64,000 nt of DNA from Corynebacterium sp. TAE3-ERU16 (GCF_019209935.1 NZ_JAHUTN010000002.1:310001-374000); one strand, 5' to 3'; shown: positions 47,259 through 57,006, counted from the stretch's first letter. Numbers and translations: made by a program. Notes: generated by a model from the letters alone, not told the origin.

Positions 47259-48898
47259 CTGCCGACCACCTTGCCCGACAGTGCTTCGTGCAGCTTCCGC
47301 CGGGTGGAACGGGTGGTGCGGGCCTCGATGATGAGCGGCGGATGCGGGAGTTCTATCGATTCCTCGAGTTCCCGGATGAGGTCGGCGAGGGTGTCCACCG
47401 CGCGGTGTTCCCAGCCGTTGGCGGCGGCCAGGGCGGAGATGTCGACGCCGTGGGGGGTGCCGAACACGCGCTCGAAGTTGTCCCGGAGTCCGGGTGCCCC
47501 GGCTTCCAGGGTCTCGAAGATCCCGCCGCCGTCGTCGTTGGCCACGACGACGGTGAGATTGTTCGGGAACGGATCACCGGCACTGATGAACAGGCCGCCG
47601 GAGTCGTGGAGGAAGGTCACGTCGCCGAGCAGCGCGACGGTGCGTGGTGCGCGTGGTGCGGTCCGGTCCCGGGCCTGCGTGGCCAGGGCGACACCGACCG
47701 CCTGGGAGACGCTGCCGTCGATACCCGCCGCTCCGCGCGGAGCGTGGGTGGCGACGCCGTCGAAGGGGACCCCGACCAACGCGATGTCACGGACGGGATT
47801 CGACGCCCCGACGAAGAGGGTGTCACCGACCGCGAGACCGTCGGCGACCGCGGCCGCGACATGGAGGCCGGTGAAGCCCAGGTCTCCGTCCTCGAGAACC
47901 TCACGGACCGCCTCGGCCGCCTGTCCACCCGCGACGTCACAGAGTTTCAGCCACTGTTTCGTGGGCTGACCGTCCACACGTACCCGGCTGGCCACCCGGT
48001 GCGCGTTCCCGGCCGGATCGGTGTATCCGTCGGAGCGGGTGAGCACAGTGACCTCGATGCCGGGGTCGGACATCAGCGCCAGGACCTCACGGTGCAGGGT
48101 GGGGTGCCCGATGACGACGAGCTGTTCCGGACGGGTGCGCAGGACGTGCCCCTCCGCCGACACCTGTTCCCGGGTGAAGAGTCCGGCGGCCGCGGGGTGC
48201 ACGGGCCGGTCGGGGGCGGGTGCGGTTGGCTCGGCGATGGTGGGGACGCCTGCGAGTTCCTCCACCGGCCAGGCACCGTCTCCGGCGATCACGAGGGTGG
48301 GCCGCGTCAGGTCGAGGTGGGCGGTACCCCAGTCGCGGTGGGGCCGGCGTGACGGTGGGTGGCCGACTGGCGGGGCGGCGGGTGCCGGTGGTTCCGGATC
48401 GACGAGCGGCGTGTCGAATGCGACGTTGAGGTGGACACGGTCGTGCGCCAGCGCACGACGGGTGACCGCGGCCGCCTGGACCGCGTCGGCACCGGCGTCG
48501 ATCGTGACGCACTCGGCGAATGCCGCGAAGATGCCACGCTGGTCGATGGTCTGCGAGGCACCGGTGCCGATGAGCCGGGAGGGCCGGTCCGCGGCGAGCA
48601 CGACGAGCGGGAGATCACTGTGGCGGGCCTCCACCATGGCGGGGAGGCAGTTCGCCACGGCTGTCCCCGAGGTGACGATCACGGCGGCGGGCCGGTGGTC
48701 CACCCTCGCCATTCCTAGGGCGAGGAACGCGGCGGAGCGTTCGTCGAGGCGGACGTGGAGCGTGATGTCGGTGCGGGCCGCGACGGCGAGTGCCAGCGGG
48801 GCACTCCGGGACCCGGGACAGACGACGACGTTCCGGATCCCGGCGGCGGCGAGCTCCGCGGCGATCGCGGCAGCGGTTGCGGTGGCGGGGACGGTCAT
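47255..48898 (-). CDS. menD: 2-Succinyl-5-enolpyruvyl-6-hydroxy-3-cyclohexene-1-carboxylate synthase
   Basis: 547 residues, thiamine-diphosphate enzyme of the first committed step of menaquinone synthesis, joining isochorismate and 2-oxoglutarate. Visible: the N-terminal [14 protein letters not shown] block, the active-site Glu in [16 protein letters not shown] and the C-terminal cofactor segment (L-G-D-V-T-F-L-H-D ... [16 protein letters not shown]). Length fits actinobacterial MenD. It is separated from menC by 38 bp and begins a unit with the DUF3592 gene and the mannosyltransferases. Confidence 0.96.
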   Translation of the reverse strand: MTVPATATAAAIAAELAAAGIRNVVVCPGSRSAPLALAVAARTDITLHVRLDERSAAFLALGMARVDHRPAAVIVTSGTAVANCLPAMVEARHSDLPLVVLAADRPSRLIGTGASQTIDQRGIFAAFAECVTIDAGADAVQAAAVTRRALAHDRVHLNVAFDTPLVDPEPPAPAAPPVGHPPSRRPHRDWGTAHLDLTRPTLVIAGDGAWPVEELAGVPTIAEPTAPAPDRPVHPAAAGLFTREQVSAEGHVLRTRPEQLVVIGHPTLHREVLALMSDPGIEVTVLTRSDGYTDPAGNAHRVASRVRVDGQPTKQWLKLCDVAGGQAAEAVREVLEDGDLGFTGLHVAAAVADGLAVGDTLFVGASNPVRDIALVGVPFDGVATHAPRGAAGIDGSVSQAVGVALATQARDRTAPRAPRTVALLGDVTFLHDSGGLFISAGDPFPNNLTVVVANDDGGGIFETLEAGAPGLRDNFERVFGTPHGVDISALAAANGWEHRAVDTLADLIRELEESIELPHPPLIIEARTTRSTRRKLHEALSGKVVGR

Positions 48899-48936
48899 GA
48901 TCTGCAGAGTCTAACCGGGTTCACCCGTCCCGGTTG

Positions 48937-50019
48937 TCACGCACCGACCTGATGCTTCAGGCACTCCAGGGACTCGCGCAGATGGGTGTGCCAGAAGTCG
49001 ACGGTGCGGGTATCCGTCGCCAGTCCCGCGAGTCGGTCGGGGTCCGGCTCCACCGGAGCACAGGAGAGATGACCGTCGACGATCGCCCGCCCGGCGGCGG
49101 CGGGATCGACGACGTCCTCGATGAAGAACCCCCCGGTCCCCAGTCCCGCCGGAGCGGGTGGGACGTCGATCTCGTCGTCGTCGGTGTGCCCGGGCAGGGC
49201 GGCCACCGCGGCGAGTCCGGCGTTCAGTCCGACGGCCGTGTCGAGTGCACTGGCGACGGTGACCGAGACCCCGTGGGCGGCGATCCTGTCCGCGATGTCG
49301 AGCAGCCGCCGCACACCACCGAGCGGCGCCACCTTCACCACCGCGACGTCGAGGGCACGGGCCTCGAGCACGGCGAACGGATCACCCGCACGCCGGATCG
49401 ACTCGTCGGCGGCGACCCGGCAGAAGATCCCGGAGCGGACCAGCCGCCGGCGCAGTTCCGCCAGTTCCGCGGTGGTGGCACAGGGCTGTTCGAAGTAGTC
49501 GAGGGGACCGAACGCACGGGCCGCGTCGAGTGCGCGCTCCACGGTGAAGCCCCGGTTCGCGTCGACGCGGACCAGCGCATTCGGAACCTGCTCCCGGACC
49601 ACGGCGATCCGGGCGACATCGTCGTCGAGGGTCTGTCCGGGTTCGGCGACCTTCACCTTGACCGTGCGGCAGCCCGGGAACCGGGAGAGAACACCGGGTA
49701 CCTCATCGGGGGTCACGGCGGGGACCGTCGCGTTGATCTCGATACGGTCGCGTTCCGGGGCGGGCGCCCCGAGGTACGCCATCTCGACCGCGCCGGCCAG
49801 CCAGGCCGCGGCCTCCCCCGGACCGTAGTCACGGAAGGGCGCGAACTCGCCCCAACCGGCGGGGCCGTCGATGAGCAGCGCCTCCCGGCCGGTGATCCCC
49901 CGGAACCGCACCCTCATCGGCAGGGCGACGACGTGCGAACGGCCGATGAGCTCATCGGCGTCGAGGGTCGAGACGAGCTCGATGAGGCGGGGATCCAGGG
50001 GGGCGTGGGTGAACGGCAT
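48937..50019 (-). CDS. menC: o-Succinylbenzoate synthase
   Basis: 360 residues, enolase superfamily. The catalytic Lys pair is seen in V-K-V-K-V-A, metal ligands in R-V-D-A-N-R, E-Q-P and A-D-E-S, and a later Lys in V-V-K-V-A-P-L-G-G. It dehydrates the MenD/MenH product. ATG at 50019 has no clear RBS, but a -10 (TATTCT on the minus strand, 50028-50033) lies close, so a leaderless mRNA is plausible. It is divergent from menB. Confidence 0.93.
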   Translation of the reverse strand: MPFTHAPLDPRLIELVSTLDADELIGRSHVVALPMRVRFRGITGREALLIDGPAGWGEFAPFRDYGPGEAAAWLAGAVEMAYLGAPAPERDRIEINATVPAVTPDEVPGVLSRFPGCRTVKVKVAEPGQTLDDDVARIAVVREQVPNALVRVDANRGFTVERALDAARAFGPLDYFEQPCATTAELAELRRRLVRSGIFCRVAADESIRRAGDPFAVLEARALDVAVVKVAPLGGVRRLLDIADRIAAHGVSVTVASALDTAVGLNAGLAAVAALPGHTDDDEIDVPPAPAGLGTGGFFIEDVVDPAAAGRAIVDGHLSCAPVEPDPDRLAGLATDTRTVDFWHTHLRESLECLKHQVGA

Positions 50020-50053
50020 GGTACCCAGAATACGAAACGCTACCGTTGTCCCC
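50020..50053. promoter_or_regulatory. Divergent menC/menB promoter region, probably leaderless
   Basis: Only 34 bp separate the two start codons. Minus strand TATTCT (50028-50033) is 8 bp from the menC ATG; plus strand TACCGT (50041-50046) is 7 bp from the menB ATG. No Shine-Dalgarno sequence is seen for either gene, so both messages may lack a leader. Confidence 0.45.
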
Positions 50054-50995
50054 ATGGACACACCGGACTACAGCACCGACAATCCCTTCGACCCGACGCA
50101 GTGGCGTGAGGTCCCGGGCTTCGACTTCACCGACATCACCTATCACCGACACGTCGGTGAGGGACGGGTGGATGGCATCGTGCGCATCGCCTTCGACCGC
50201 CCCGAGGTACGCAACGCCTTCCGCCCGCACACCGTCGACGAGCTCTACCGCGCGCTCGACCACGCCCGTCGCACCCCCGATGTGGGTTGCATACTTCTGA
50301 CCGGAAACGGTCCCAGCGGGAAGGACGGCGGTTGGGCCTTCTGCTCGGGCGGGGACCAGCGCATCCGCGGGCGGTCCGGCTACCGGTACGCCGACGGCGA
50401 GACCGCCGACACCGTGGACGCGGAGCGCGAGAAGGTCGAGGGGGGCCGCCTGCACATCCTCGAGGTCCAGCGGCTGATCCGCACGATGCCCAAGGTGGTC
50501 ATCGCGGTGGTCAACGGGTGGGCCGCCGGCGGCGGACATTCCCTGCACGTCGTCTGCGACCTGACGATCGCCTCCCGCCAGGAGGCGCGGTTCAAGCAGA
50601 CCGACGCGGATGTGGGGTCCTTCGACGCCGGCTACGGTTCGGCGTATCTGGCGAAGCAGGTGGGACAGAAGTACGCCCGGGAGATCTTCTTCCTCGGGCG
50701 GACGTATGACGCCGACCGGATGCAGCAGATGGGGGCGGTGAATGAGGTCGCGGACCACGGGGCACTGGAGGACACCGCCGTGGAGTGGGCCCGGGCGATC
50801 AACGGGAAGTCCCCCACCGCCCAGCGGATGCTGAAGTTCGCCTTCAACCTCACCGACGACGGATTGATGGGTCAGCAGGTGTTCGCCGGCGAGGCGACGC
50901 GCCTGGCGTACATGACGGATGAGGCGGTGGAGGGCAGGGACAGCTTCCTCGAGAAGCGTACCCCCGACTGGTCCGCGTTCCCGTACTACTATTGA
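50054..50995 (+). CDS. menB: 1,4-Dihydroxy-2-naphthoyl-CoA synthase
   Basis: 313 residues, crotonase fold. F-C-S-G-G-D-Q-R and N-G-W-A-A-G-G-G-H form the oxyanion hole, followed by D-A-D-V-G-S-F-D-A-G-Y-G-S-A-Y-L, and the Tyr-rich C-terminus (F-P-Y-Y-Y) typical of MenB. It closes the second naphthoate ring. Length and motifs match mycobacterial MenB. Confidence 0.97.
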   Translation: MDTPDYSTDNPFDPTQWREVPGFDFTDITYHRHVGEGRVDGIVRIAFDRPEVRNAFRPHTVDELYRALDHARRTPDVGCILLTGNGPSGKDGGWAFCSGGDQRIRGRSGYRYADGETADTVDAEREKVEGGRLHILEVQRLIRTMPKVVIAVVNGWAAGGGHSLHVVCDLTIASRQEARFKQTDADVGSFDAGYGSAYLAKQVGQKYAREIFFLGRTYDADRMQQMGAVNEVADHGALEDTAVEWARAINGKSPTAQRMLKFAFNLTDDGLMGQQVFAGEATRLAYMTDEAVEGRDSFLEKRTPDWSAFPYYY

Positions 50996-51298
50996 TCGGA
51001 CCCCCGGGTACGGGAGGGACCGGGAACCAACCCGCCGATCGGCAGAATTCACCTAAAGTTCATCTTTCCGTTTCCGGCCCATCGCGGTGACCGGCCCTGG
51101 GCCCCACCACCGCTCCCGACACACCCCACCTCACGGTAAACGCAGGTGAAACAATGGGGGAACGTAAACCATCGGGTGAGGAAACTACAGTTTAATACCC
51201 CCATTTGTGCAAAATCATCGGACGGGAGCCATCCGGACCTTCCGATCACCTGTTCTTTCCGCCATGACAGGGGCAGATCTGCGGCATACTCCTTTGAT
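50996..51298 (+). other. menB-phosphate transporter intergenic region
   Basis: 303 bp, no gene. A possible -10 TAATAC (51193-51198) lacks a good -35. CATACT (51285-51290) is 8 bp before the transporter GTG and could drive a leaderless message. No Pho-type repeats were identified. Confidence 0.35.
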
Positions 51299-52567
51299 GT
51301 GACCGAATTGATCATCCTGCTCATCGTGGTTGTCACGGCTCTCGCCTTCGACTTCACCAACGGCTTCCACGACACCGGCAACGCCATGGCCACATCAATC
51401 GCCACCGGGGCGCTCCGCCCGAAGGTCGCGGTGACGCTCTCGGCCGTCCTGAATCTGGTCGGTGCGTTTCTGTCGGTGGAGGTCGCCACAACGGTGGCCA
51501 AGGGGGTCGTCGACCTCGACCAGTTCAACCTCGCGGACCCGGGGCAGGCGCACCAGCTGCTCCTCGTCGTCTTCGCTGGCCTGATAGGCGGCATCGTCTG
51601 GAACCTGATGACCTGGCTGCTCGGCATCCCCTCCTCATCGTCGCACGCCCTCGTCGGTGGTCTCATCGGCGCGGCGGTGGCGTCCCTGGGAATGCAGGGT
51701 GTCGCCTGGAACGGCGTGCTCGCGAAGGTCGTCGTCCCCGCTCTCTGCGCTCCCGTCGTCGCCGGTCTGGTCGCCACGGTCGGAACCTCACTGGTGTACC
51801 GGTTCACCCGCCCGGTCGCCGAGAACGACAAGAACCGGTATTTCCGCTGGGGACAGATCGGCTCCGCTTCCCTCGTCTCCCTGGCCCACGGCACCAATGA
51901 CGCGCAGAAGACGATGGGCGTCATCTTCCTCGCGCTCGTAGCGACGGGCGGCCTCGGAGCGGACGCGGGTATCCCCTTCTGGGTCAAGTTCTCCTGCGCC
52001 ATCGCCATCGCGCTCGGCACCTACATGGGTGGCTGGCGGGTCATCCGCACCCTCGGCAAGGGCCTGGTGGAGATCGATTCCCCACAGGGGATGGCGGCAG
52101 AGACCTCCTCCGCCGCCATCATCCTCACCTCCTCCCACTTCGGTATGGCGCTGTCCACCACCCACGTCGCAACCGGATCGATCATGGGGTCCGGGCTCGG
52201 ACGGAAGGGTGCGGAGGTCCGCTGGAGCGTCGCCGGCCGAATGGCCGTCGCCTGGATGATCACCCTGCCCGCCGCGGCACTCGTCGGCGGACTGACGTGG
52301 CTGCTCGCCCACACGGTCGGCACCGCCACGGATGACCTCGTGGGGGTCATCCTCGCCTTCGCCGTCCTGGTCATCCTCGCCGGCCTCATCTTCGTCCGGT
52401 CCCGCCGCGCTCCGGTCAACTCCGGCAACGTCAACGCAGACTGGGACGCAACGACCAACCGTGTCGCACCACCGGTGGCGGTCATCCCCGATCACGAGGA
52501 CCCGTTGAGCCCGGCCGACACCGTCGGCACCCGAATCAGTGACTCCGCCGAGAGGACCGTCCGATGA
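51299..52567 (+). CDS. pit: PiT-family low-affinity inorganic phosphate transporter
   Basis: 422 residues from GTG at 51299; a longer frame from 51146 adds a non-homologous stretch. The paired PiT signatures are present: D-F-T-N-G-F-H-D-T-G-N-A (N-terminal half) and A-H-G-T-N-D-A-Q-K-T-M-G (C-terminal half), with about ten hydrophobic segments and a hydrophilic C-terminal tail. It imports phosphate (as metal-phosphate) with protons. No Shine-Dalgarno sequence is evident. It overlaps the next gene by 4 bp. Confidence 0.92.
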   Translation: MTELIILLIVVVTALAFDFTNGFHDTGNAMATSIATGALRPKVAVTLSAVLNLVGAFLSVEVATTVAKGVVDLDQFNLADPGQAHQLLLVVFAGLIGGIVWNLMTWLLGIPSSSSHALVGGLIGAAVASLGMQGVAWNGVLAKVVVPALCAPVVAGLVATVGTSLVYRFTRPVAENDKNRYFRWGQIGSASLVSLAHGTNDAQKTMGVIFLALVATGGLGADAGIPFWVKFSCAIAIALGTYMGGWRVIRTLGKGLVEIDSPQGMAAETSSAAIILTSSHFGMALSTTHVATGSIMGSGLGRKGAEVRWSVAGRMAVAWMITLPAAALVGGLTWLLAHTVGTATDDLVGVILAFAVLVILAGLIFVRSRRAPVNSGNVNADWDATTNRVAPPVAVIPDHEDPLSPADTVGTRISDSAERTVR

Positions 52568-52839
52568 GCGCCGCCACCCTGATATCCGATCTGCTGCAGG
52601 TACTCCTGGCCGGACTCGTCCTCGGCGCCGGACTCCCGGCCCTGTTCGCGGTCGGCATCCGCCTGGCGACCCCCGCAGCGACCAGTACGGCGCAGAGCGT
52701 TCCCGTGTGGCGGAAGGGGCTCGCGGGCCTGTGTTTCGCGGTGATCATCGGTGCGATCATCCTCGGCATCATGTGGATCACCAAGGGTGTCTTCCACGAC
52801 GCCTTCGGACTCGACCCGTTCGGCACCGAGGCCCACTGA
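52564..52839 (+). CDS. Small membrane protein coupled to pit
   Basis: 91 residues with two hydrophobic segments (about 11-35 and 55-72) and a short acidic tail. It starts within the pit stop (ATGA overlap), so the two are translationally coupled; similar small proteins follow pit in other corynebacteria and may be accessory subunits. A strong terminator follows. Function unknown. Confidence 0.75.
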   Translation: MSAATLISDLLQVLLAGLVLGAGLPALFAVGIRLATPAATSTAQSVPVWRKGLAGLCFAVIIGAIILGIMWITKGVFHDAFGLDPFGTEAH

Positions 52840-52856
52840 TCCCACCCCGGACCGCT

Positions 52857-52903
52857 TCCGGCCCCGGCACGCAGATCTCCTGCGAGCCGGGGCCGGACTT
52901 TTT
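52857..52903 (+). terminator. Terminator of the pit operon
   Basis: Perfect 12-bp stem TCCGGCCCCGGC / GCCGGGGCCGGA followed by CTTTTT on the plus strand. Confidence 0.92.
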
Positions 52904-53080
52904 CAGCCCGGCCGGGAAATTCCCGGCTTGCACCCCGGCGGACTGATCGCTAATCTAATCAATCATTGTTATTCACCAACTAATTCTGCACCCCATCATC
53001 GTTGATCGTCCACTAACTGATCCGGTGGCGCAGACCACGCGGATCCCTCGCGATCCCCCCCAAGAAAGGAGGCCGGCACA

Positions 53081-53395
53081 ATGTCCCTGCTCCACGTGTC
53101 CGCCACGAGTCCACTACGCGGTGCAGTCGGCCGGATTCTCAACTGGCTGCGCCCGGCGCCGGCACCTGTGCCCGCTCCCCTGACCGTCCTCGCCGAACCC
53201 GCGAAGATCCGGGAACTGCTCAAAGAGGATGACGACATCTTCGTCTGGTACCTCATCGAAGCCGGCATGACCCCTGCGACCAGGGAGGACGTCGAACTCG
53301 CCTGGATCATCCTCCACGGACTGCGCCCCAGCGAGGAAACCGTCTCCCACCTCCGCGACGAGGTCCTCGAGCCGCTCGGGCTCAACGCCGGTTAA
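53081..53395 (+). CDS. Hypothetical protein, unknown function
   Basis: 104 residues preceded by a strong AAAGGAGG 8-9 bp upstream. A Pro/Ala-rich linker (about 24-33) separates a short amphipathic start from a helical domain (E-P-A-K-I-R-E-L-L-K-E-D-D-D-I ... L-R-P-S-E-E-T-V-S-H-L-R-D-E-V). No membrane span or known motif. An unusually AT-rich stretch (52945-53000) upstream may hold its promoter. It sits 33 bp before menE, so it may be co-transcribed. Confidence 0.65.
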   Translation: MSLLHVSATSPLRGAVGRILNWLRPAPAPVPAPLTVLAEPAKIRELLKEDDDIFVWYLIEAGMTPATREDVELAWIILHGLRPSEETVSHLRDEVLEPLGLNAG

Positions 53396-53428
53396 GCGAC
53401 ACCGCACCGGGACGTAGACTCTGCTCCC

Positions 53429-54601
53429 ATGAGCACCCGAATCCTGCGTCCGCTGCCCGTCCCCCCGGACGATCCCGCGGCGGTACTCCCCGACCTCGCC
53501 GAGGCAATCGCCGGAAACGCCACCTGGCTTCCGGTGCCGGGTGGACCGGGGCGGGCGGACCGGGACCGGGCGGATCTGCTGATCCGCTCCCAACGTTGCG
53601 GAGAACCCGTGGACCCGGGGACCTCGGTCGTGGTCGCCACCTCAGGATCGACGGGAACACCCAAGGGCGCTCTCCTGACCCCCGCCAATCTCGTCGCCGC
53701 TGCGGACTCCACCCATTCGGCGTTGGCCGGGGAGGGCCACTGGCTTCTGGCGATGCCCGGCCATCACATCGCGGGCCTGCAGGTTCTGGTCCGGGCACTG
53801 GTGGCCGGAACCGAACCGGCCTGTCTCGACGTCTCCACCGGTTTCCACGTGGAAGCGTTCGCCGACCTGTCCGCCCGACTGTCCGCCACCGCCGCATCAG
53901 AGGGACTTCCCGTCTACACCGCACTGGTCCCGCTGCAGCTCGCCAAGGCCCTGGACACCCTCACCGGCATCGAGGCACTCCGCGGATTCGACGCGATTCT
54001 CGTCGGCGGTGGTCACCTCCCCCGGCATATCCGGAGCTCCTGCGACCGCCTCGGAATCCGCGTCGTCGCCACCTACGGATCATCCGAGACCACCGGTGGC
54101 TGCGTGTACGACGGACGCCCGGTACCCGGAGCCGGGGTCAGGATCCGTGACGGCCGCATCCACCTCGGCGGGCCGATGATCGCGGCCGGCTACCGGACCG
54201 CACCCCCGGACGACGACTCCTTCGCCGAACCCGGCTGGTTCGCGACACACGACCGCGGGGAGATCAACGACGGAGTACTCACCGTCACCGGACGCCTGGA
54301 CGACATCATCGACTCCGGTGGGCTGAAACTGGACCCCGGCATCATCGAGAACGCGATGCTCGACATCGGAGGAATCGACTCGGCCTGTGTCGTCGGCGTG
54401 CCCCACCCACGACTCGGGCAGGCCGTGGTGGCGGCCTACACCGGCTCGATCGAACCGTGGGAGGTCGTCGAGGGCCTGGATGATCTGCCCAGGTGGCAAC
54501 TGCCGAAGGAGATCCGCCGCCTGGCGACGATGCCTGCCACCGGCCCCGGAAAACCCGACCGTGACGCCGTCAGGAGGCTGTTCGCCGCACGGAAACGGTG
54601 A
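53429..54601 (+). CDS. menE: o-Succinylbenzoate-CoA ligase
   Basis: 390 residues, short actinobacterial type. AMP-binding motif A-T-S-G-S-T-G-T-P-K-G-A-L, Y-G-S-S-E-T-T-G-G, G-R-L-D-D-I-I and the C-terminal catalytic lysine in G-P-G-K-P-D-R. It activates succinylbenzoate as CoA ester or adenylate for MenB. Shorter than generic acyl-CoA ligases but normal for this lineage. Confidence 0.93.
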   Translation: MSTRILRPLPVPPDDPAAVLPDLAEAIAGNATWLPVPGGPGRADRDRADLLIRSQRCGEPVDPGTSVVVATSGSTGTPKGALLTPANLVAAADSTHSALAGEGHWLLAMPGHHIAGLQVLVRALVAGTEPACLDVSTGFHVEAFADLSARLSATAASEGLPVYTALVPLQLAKALDTLTGIEALRGFDAILVGGGHLPRHIRSSCDRLGIRVVATYGSSETTGGCVYDGRPVPGAGVRIRDGRIHLGGPMIAAGYRTAPPDDDSFAEPGWFATHDRGEINDGVLTVTGRLDDIIDSGGLKLDPGIIENAMLDIGGIDSACVVGVPHPRLGQAVVAAYTGSIEPWEVVEGLDDLPRWQLPKEIRRLATMPATGPGKPDRDAVRRLFAARKR

Positions 54602-54658
54602 ACGCGGGTGCGGGGTGCCGATTGAGCACGCGACACGGCGGTCCGCCAAGATGGTGAC

Positions 54659-55552
54659 ATGGCTGATTCAACCACCACCCCGTCACCCCGGCCCGCGGAC
54701 TGGATCGAGGGAGCTCGTCCCCACACCTGGCCGAACGCATTCGCACCCGTCATCGCGGGCTCGGGAGCGGCCGCCGCAGTCGGCGGATTCGTCGCCTGGA
54801 AGGCGGTCTTCGCGGCAGTGGTCGCCCTCGCACTCATCATCGGGGTCAACTACGCCAACGACTACTCGGACGGCATCCGCGGCACCGACGATGATCGCTC
54901 GGGCCCGCTCCGGCTGACCGGGTCCGGACTCGCCCGCCCTGAACATGTCCGGGCGGCCGCGTTCGCCGCCTTCGGTGTGGCCGGTGTGTTCGGACTCGTC
55001 CTCGCCGCGACGAGCGCGTGGTGGTTGATCCTTCTGGGCGTGGCGTGCATCGCGGGCGCGTGGTTCTACACCGGCGGGAAGAACCCCTACGGGTACCGGG
55101 GACTCGGCGAGGTCGCCGTTTTCGTGTTCTTCGGTCTCGTGGCGGTGCTCGGCACCGAATTCACGCAGGCCGGCCGGATCACGTGGACCGGACTGGCCGC
55201 CGCGGTCGCGGTGGGCTGCTTCTCCTCCGCGGTGAACCTGGCCAACAACCTCCGGGACATTCCCACCGACGCGGACAGCGGAAAGATCACCCTCGCGGTC
55301 CGGCTCGGGGACCCGGGAACCCGCCGCGTGTGGGTCCTTCTCGCCGGGGCTCCCTATCTGCTGAGCCTGGCCATCGCCGCCGCGCACCTTCCGGCACTCG
55401 CCGCGGTCATCGCGCTACCGGTGTCGGTCGTGGCCGCCGAGCCGGTGGTTCGGGAACGGACGGGACGGGATCTCATTCCGGTCCTCGGCGCCACCGGGAA
55501 GGCCATGCTCCTGTGGTCGACGGTCACGGCGATCTCGCTGGCACTCAGCTGA
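54659..55552 (+). CDS. menA: 1,4-Dihydroxy-2-naphthoate polyprenyltransferase
   Basis: 297 residues, UbiA superfamily with eight or nine transmembrane segments. First Asp-rich motif N-D-Y-S-D-G-I-R-G-T-D-D-D-R and second N-N-L-R-D-I-P-T-D-A-D-S-G-K are intact; these bind the Mg-diphosphate of the prenyl donor. It joins the polyprenyl tail to the naphthoate ring in the membrane, the step before MenG. Confidence 0.95.
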   Translation: MADSTTTPSPRPADWIEGARPHTWPNAFAPVIAGSGAAAAVGGFVAWKAVFAAVVALALIIGVNYANDYSDGIRGTDDDRSGPLRLTGSGLARPEHVRAAAFAAFGVAGVFGLVLAATSAWWLILLGVACIAGAWFYTGGKNPYGYRGLGEVAVFVFFGLVAVLGTEFTQAGRITWTGLAAAVAVGCFSSAVNLANNLRDIPTDADSGKITLAVRLGDPGTRRVWVLLAGAPYLLSLAIAAAHLPALAAVIALPVSVVAAEPVVRERTGRDLIPVLGATGKAMLLWSTVTAISLALS

Positions 55553-55573
55553 ACACGCTTCTGGACCGTGAAG

Positions 55574-55906
55574 TCAGCGGGCGGCCAGCTGGCTCTTGAC
55601 CCACTCCTTGTGCGCCTGCCGCTGCGCATTCCACACAGCCAGATTCCGGGTCACCCTGAGGCGTAATGACCGGAACACGAACATCGAGAGCGGGAACGCG
55701 ACCAGCAGTGCCAGCAGCGATGAGATGACCAGCGGAACAGGTGCACCGATGAGGATGGCCAGTCCCTGGATGATCACGGTCAGCAGAAGGAACAGGCCCA
55801 ACCGGGCCAGGCCGTAGAGCACCATGTCCCGTCGGACGCGACCACGTAGTTCCCGGTCGAGTTCCGGGGCATCATTGACGGCATTTTCACTCACATCCAC
55901 CGACAC
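55574..55906 (-). CDS. DUF4229 membrane protein
   Basis: About 110 residues with two hydrophobic segments (near residues 29-48 and 50-70) after an acidic start, and an Arg/Gln-rich C-terminus ending near L-A-A-R. The arrangement R-Y-x-x-A-R-L-x-x-F is that of DUF4229, found next to menA in actinobacteria. Three in-frame GTGs (55906, 55900, 55894) are possible starts; no RBS decides. Convergent with menA. Confidence 0.7.
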   Translation of the reverse strand: MSVDVSENAVNDAPELDRELRGRVRRDMVLYGLARLGLFLLLTVIIQGLAILIGAPVPLVISSLLALLVAFPLSMFVFRSLRLRVTRNLAVWNAQRQAHKEWVKSQLAAR

Positions 55907-55969
55907 TACTAAACACCGGTACAGGGACCGTATTGTTGTTGGGGTAAACCCTGTCGGAAGGAATCCCCT

Positions 55970-56275
55970 GTGGGACGTCTCATACTGCTGCTCCTGATCA
56001 TCGTCGTCGTCGTTCTGGTGTGGAAGGCCTTCGGCCCCGGGAGTCGCCGGCGCTACCGCACGACACCGGTGCAACCGCAGATCAAGGGCCCGGACGACGA
56101 CGATGAGTTCCTCTGGAGCATCAAGAAACAGCGTTTCAAGGAACGCCGGGCGGCCGAGCAGGCCGCCCGCGAAGAGGAGGAGCGCATGCGGCGGGCACGG
56201 GAAAAGTACACGCAGCGGCCGGAAACGTCGACCGAAGGCGACGGATCCGACGATCCGGACTCCTCCCCGAAGTGA
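55970..56275 (+). CDS. Small single-span membrane protein, unknown function
   Basis: 101 residues, GTG start with GAAGGAA upstream. One very hydrophobic N-terminal segment (3-17), then a charged region with an acidic patch (D-D-D-D-E) and a long Arg/Glu-rich helix that may form a coiled coil. Probably a cytoplasm-facing anchored protein. A weak hairpin (AAGTGA/TCACTT) covers its stop codon. Confidence 0.65.
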   Translation: MGRLILLLLIIVVVVLVWKAFGPGSRRRYRTTPVQPQIKGPDDDDEFLWSIKKQRFKERRAAEQAAREEEERMRRAREKYTQRPETSTEGDGSDDPDSSPK

Positions 56276-56555
56276 CTTTAATCACTTTCCGGACCTGCAC
56301 CATATCCTCATCACCGGCACCATCGGCCGACCGACGCTGAATCGCCACCAATTCAGGTACCCCGCCGCCCGTGCCACATAGGTCCAGCACACCCCCGGTT
56401 TCTGGACGTGCGGGGACCGGGCCCGGAACCCGGAACGGACCGGACCCACCCCGCGACTCCACCGGGCGAGCCCACCTTCGACCCGATCCAGTTCGATCAA
56501 AAAGGCGGGGACCAGCGGTTATTAGGCTACCCACAGTTACGCTATATTGGGCAGC

Positions 56556-56966
56556 ATGCCCTTCATGAAACAGCCGACCGACCCCACGAGCGGAGAATCG
56601 GGCCACCACAAGGACGCCCCCACCTCCGGAGGTATCGCCGTCGACGAACGCCCGGATTTCACGGGCGACCATGCTGTCCGGGCACTTCCCCCTGAGCTCA
56701 GCGAACGCGCCAGCGAGCTGTTCAAGGCACTGGGGGATCCGACTCGACTGAAACTCCTCTATCTCATCGCGGAGAGCGACACCACCGAGATCTGCTCCCA
56801 CGAGCTGTCCGTCGCCCTCCAGGTCTCCGCGCCGACGATCACTCACCACATGAAGAAACTCGCCGCGGCCAAGCTGGTCAACCGCGAACAACGCGGAAAG
56901 TGGGCGTACTACACCGTCAACTCCGACGAGTTCAACCGGGTCCACTCCCTGATCCACGCGCTGTGA
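56556..56966 (+). CDS. ArsR-family transcriptional regulator
   Basis: 136 residues from ATG at 56556; a TTG three codons earlier is possible. After a 40-residue linker comes an ArsR/SmtB winged helix: A-S-E-L-F-K-A-L-G-D-P-T-R-L-K-L-L-Y-L-I, recognition helix V-S-A-P-T-I-T-H-H-M-K-K-L, wing G-K-W-A-Y-Y-T-V. The helix that carries the metal cysteines in ArsR here has one Cys (E-I-C-S-H-E-L), so the inducer is uncertain. A -10 TATATT (56543-56548) just before the ATG suggests a leaderless message. Confidence 0.85.
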   Translation: MPFMKQPTDPTSGESGHHKDAPTSGGIAVDERPDFTGDHAVRALPPELSERASELFKALGDPTRLKLLYLIAESDTTEICSHELSVALQVSAPTITHHMKKLAAAKLVNREQRGKWAYYTVNSDEFNRVHSLIHAL

Positions 56967-57006
56967 CAGCCGGCGTCACCCTCCCCCCGGAACGGAGGTC
57001 GACGCT

